Source: Aestuariispira insulae (lineage in GTDB: Bacteria > Pseudomonadota > Alphaproteobacteria > UBA8366 > Aestuariispiraceae). Taken from it: DNA of 64,000 nucleotides. Position 1 is the first letter of the stretch; the number at the start of each line of letters is the position of its first letter. The notes below the pieces were generated by a model, which saw only the letters and a program-made list of their open reading frames with translations, did not search any database and had not been told where the DNA came from. Location: the NCBI RefSeq assembly GCF_003385955.1, contig NZ_QRDW01000012.1, forward strand, positions 1 to 64,000, read 5' to 3'. A program made the translations under genes and the position numbers. Below, one piece after another: positions 63,847-64,000 of the stretch.

Positions 63847-64000
63847 GCTTGTCCCCTGAAACCTAACCGTTTTTCAATTCTCTTATGCCCTTTGCCGGGA
63901 CGGAAAATCTGGCATCCACCGTCCGACGGCCTAGCCTAACGGCTTCACCATGATGCGTCCATGTCCGAATTGCCGCAGGCCAGCCTTTTCACTTGCCTAG
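63847..64000. other. Upstream region of the dehydrogenase gene, no gene assigned
   Basis: No ribosome-binding site with a credible frame is seen to the window edge. A short frame on the minus strand (GLRQFGHGRIMVKPLG, ending TAG) could be the tail of a protein, but a stop codon lies at the window end in that frame. Confidence 0.4.

Noticed and set aside
63847-64000. etfA or another gene tail upstream of the dehydrogenase
   Set aside because: The only short frame is interrupted by a stop at the window edge and matches nothing recognisable.

Overview
The window looks like an alphaproteobacterial chromosome carrying one large acquired element. The housekeeping part (about 20.6-64 kb) is moderately GC-rich and has family content typical of Alphaproteobacteria: the block rpmH-rnpA-yidC-engB-argB, a DUF2336 protein, a four-cysteine FNR-type regulator, a DUF4175/TIGR02302 membrane protein, a DUF3422 protein, a B12-dependent ribonucleotide reductase and an MJ0042 zinc-ribbon protein beside ftsEX. 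I cannot name the genus.

Left flank (1-2150): accessory DNA with the tail of an unknown gene and a P-loop/DEAD-like helicase typical of integrative elements. It ends in a stretch that resembles a tyrosine-integrase attachment region: three TGCTAC(A) repeats and a palindromic 18-bp core.

Tn7-like transposon (2151-20557, 18,407 bp): both ends begin TGTCAGA, share 14 of the first 18 bases as inverted repeats, and carry TnsB-site-like repeats. The 18-bp core lies flush against both ends as a direct repeat. Transposition genes tniQ-tnsA-tnsB-tnsC are at 13,986-18,743, near the right end. The right end sits 65 bp beyond the 3' end of a tRNA-Ser(GGA) gene, with the tRNA terminator preserved between them. 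This has the same polarity as Tn7 at glmS. The main cargo is a complete Ssp-type DNA phosphorothioation defence locus. It has the modification genes sspB-sspC-sspD (minus strand), a divergent cysteine desulfurase sspA, and a convergent three-gene effector operon (SF2 helicase, GHKL ATPase, PLD nuclease-like) matching the known sspBCD-sspFGH arrangement. Two near-identical 20-bp sites lie in and beside the sspB/sspA intergenic region. Minor cargo: a truncated ATPase gene with a small partner ORF near the left end, and a metallophosphoesterase plus a frameshifted exonuclease near the right end.

Core region: tRNA-Ser, lepA, a pyrimidine 5'-nucleotidase, DUF2336, then the argB/engB/yidC/rnpA/rpmH operon (20.6-29.6 kb). 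Next come a membrane protein, a histidine kinase, an FNR regulator, acetyltransferases, a P1 peptidase, a solute-binding protein with a LysR regulator, a purine phosphoribosyltransferase, a lipoprotein and tRNA-Arg(ACG) (29.8-38.8 kb). Then a PAS protein, DUF3422, tldD, more acetyltransferases, chorismate mutase, an M24 peptidase and nrdJ (38.8-49.2 kb). The final part holds plsC, YdcF, ftsX-ftsE, the zinc-ribbon protein, DUF4175, lysA, an LptM-like lipoprotein, argH, a TlpA thioredoxin, a TorT/TorS-like binding protein-sensor kinase pair and 3-hydroxyacyl-CoA dehydrogenase (49.4-63.8 kb).
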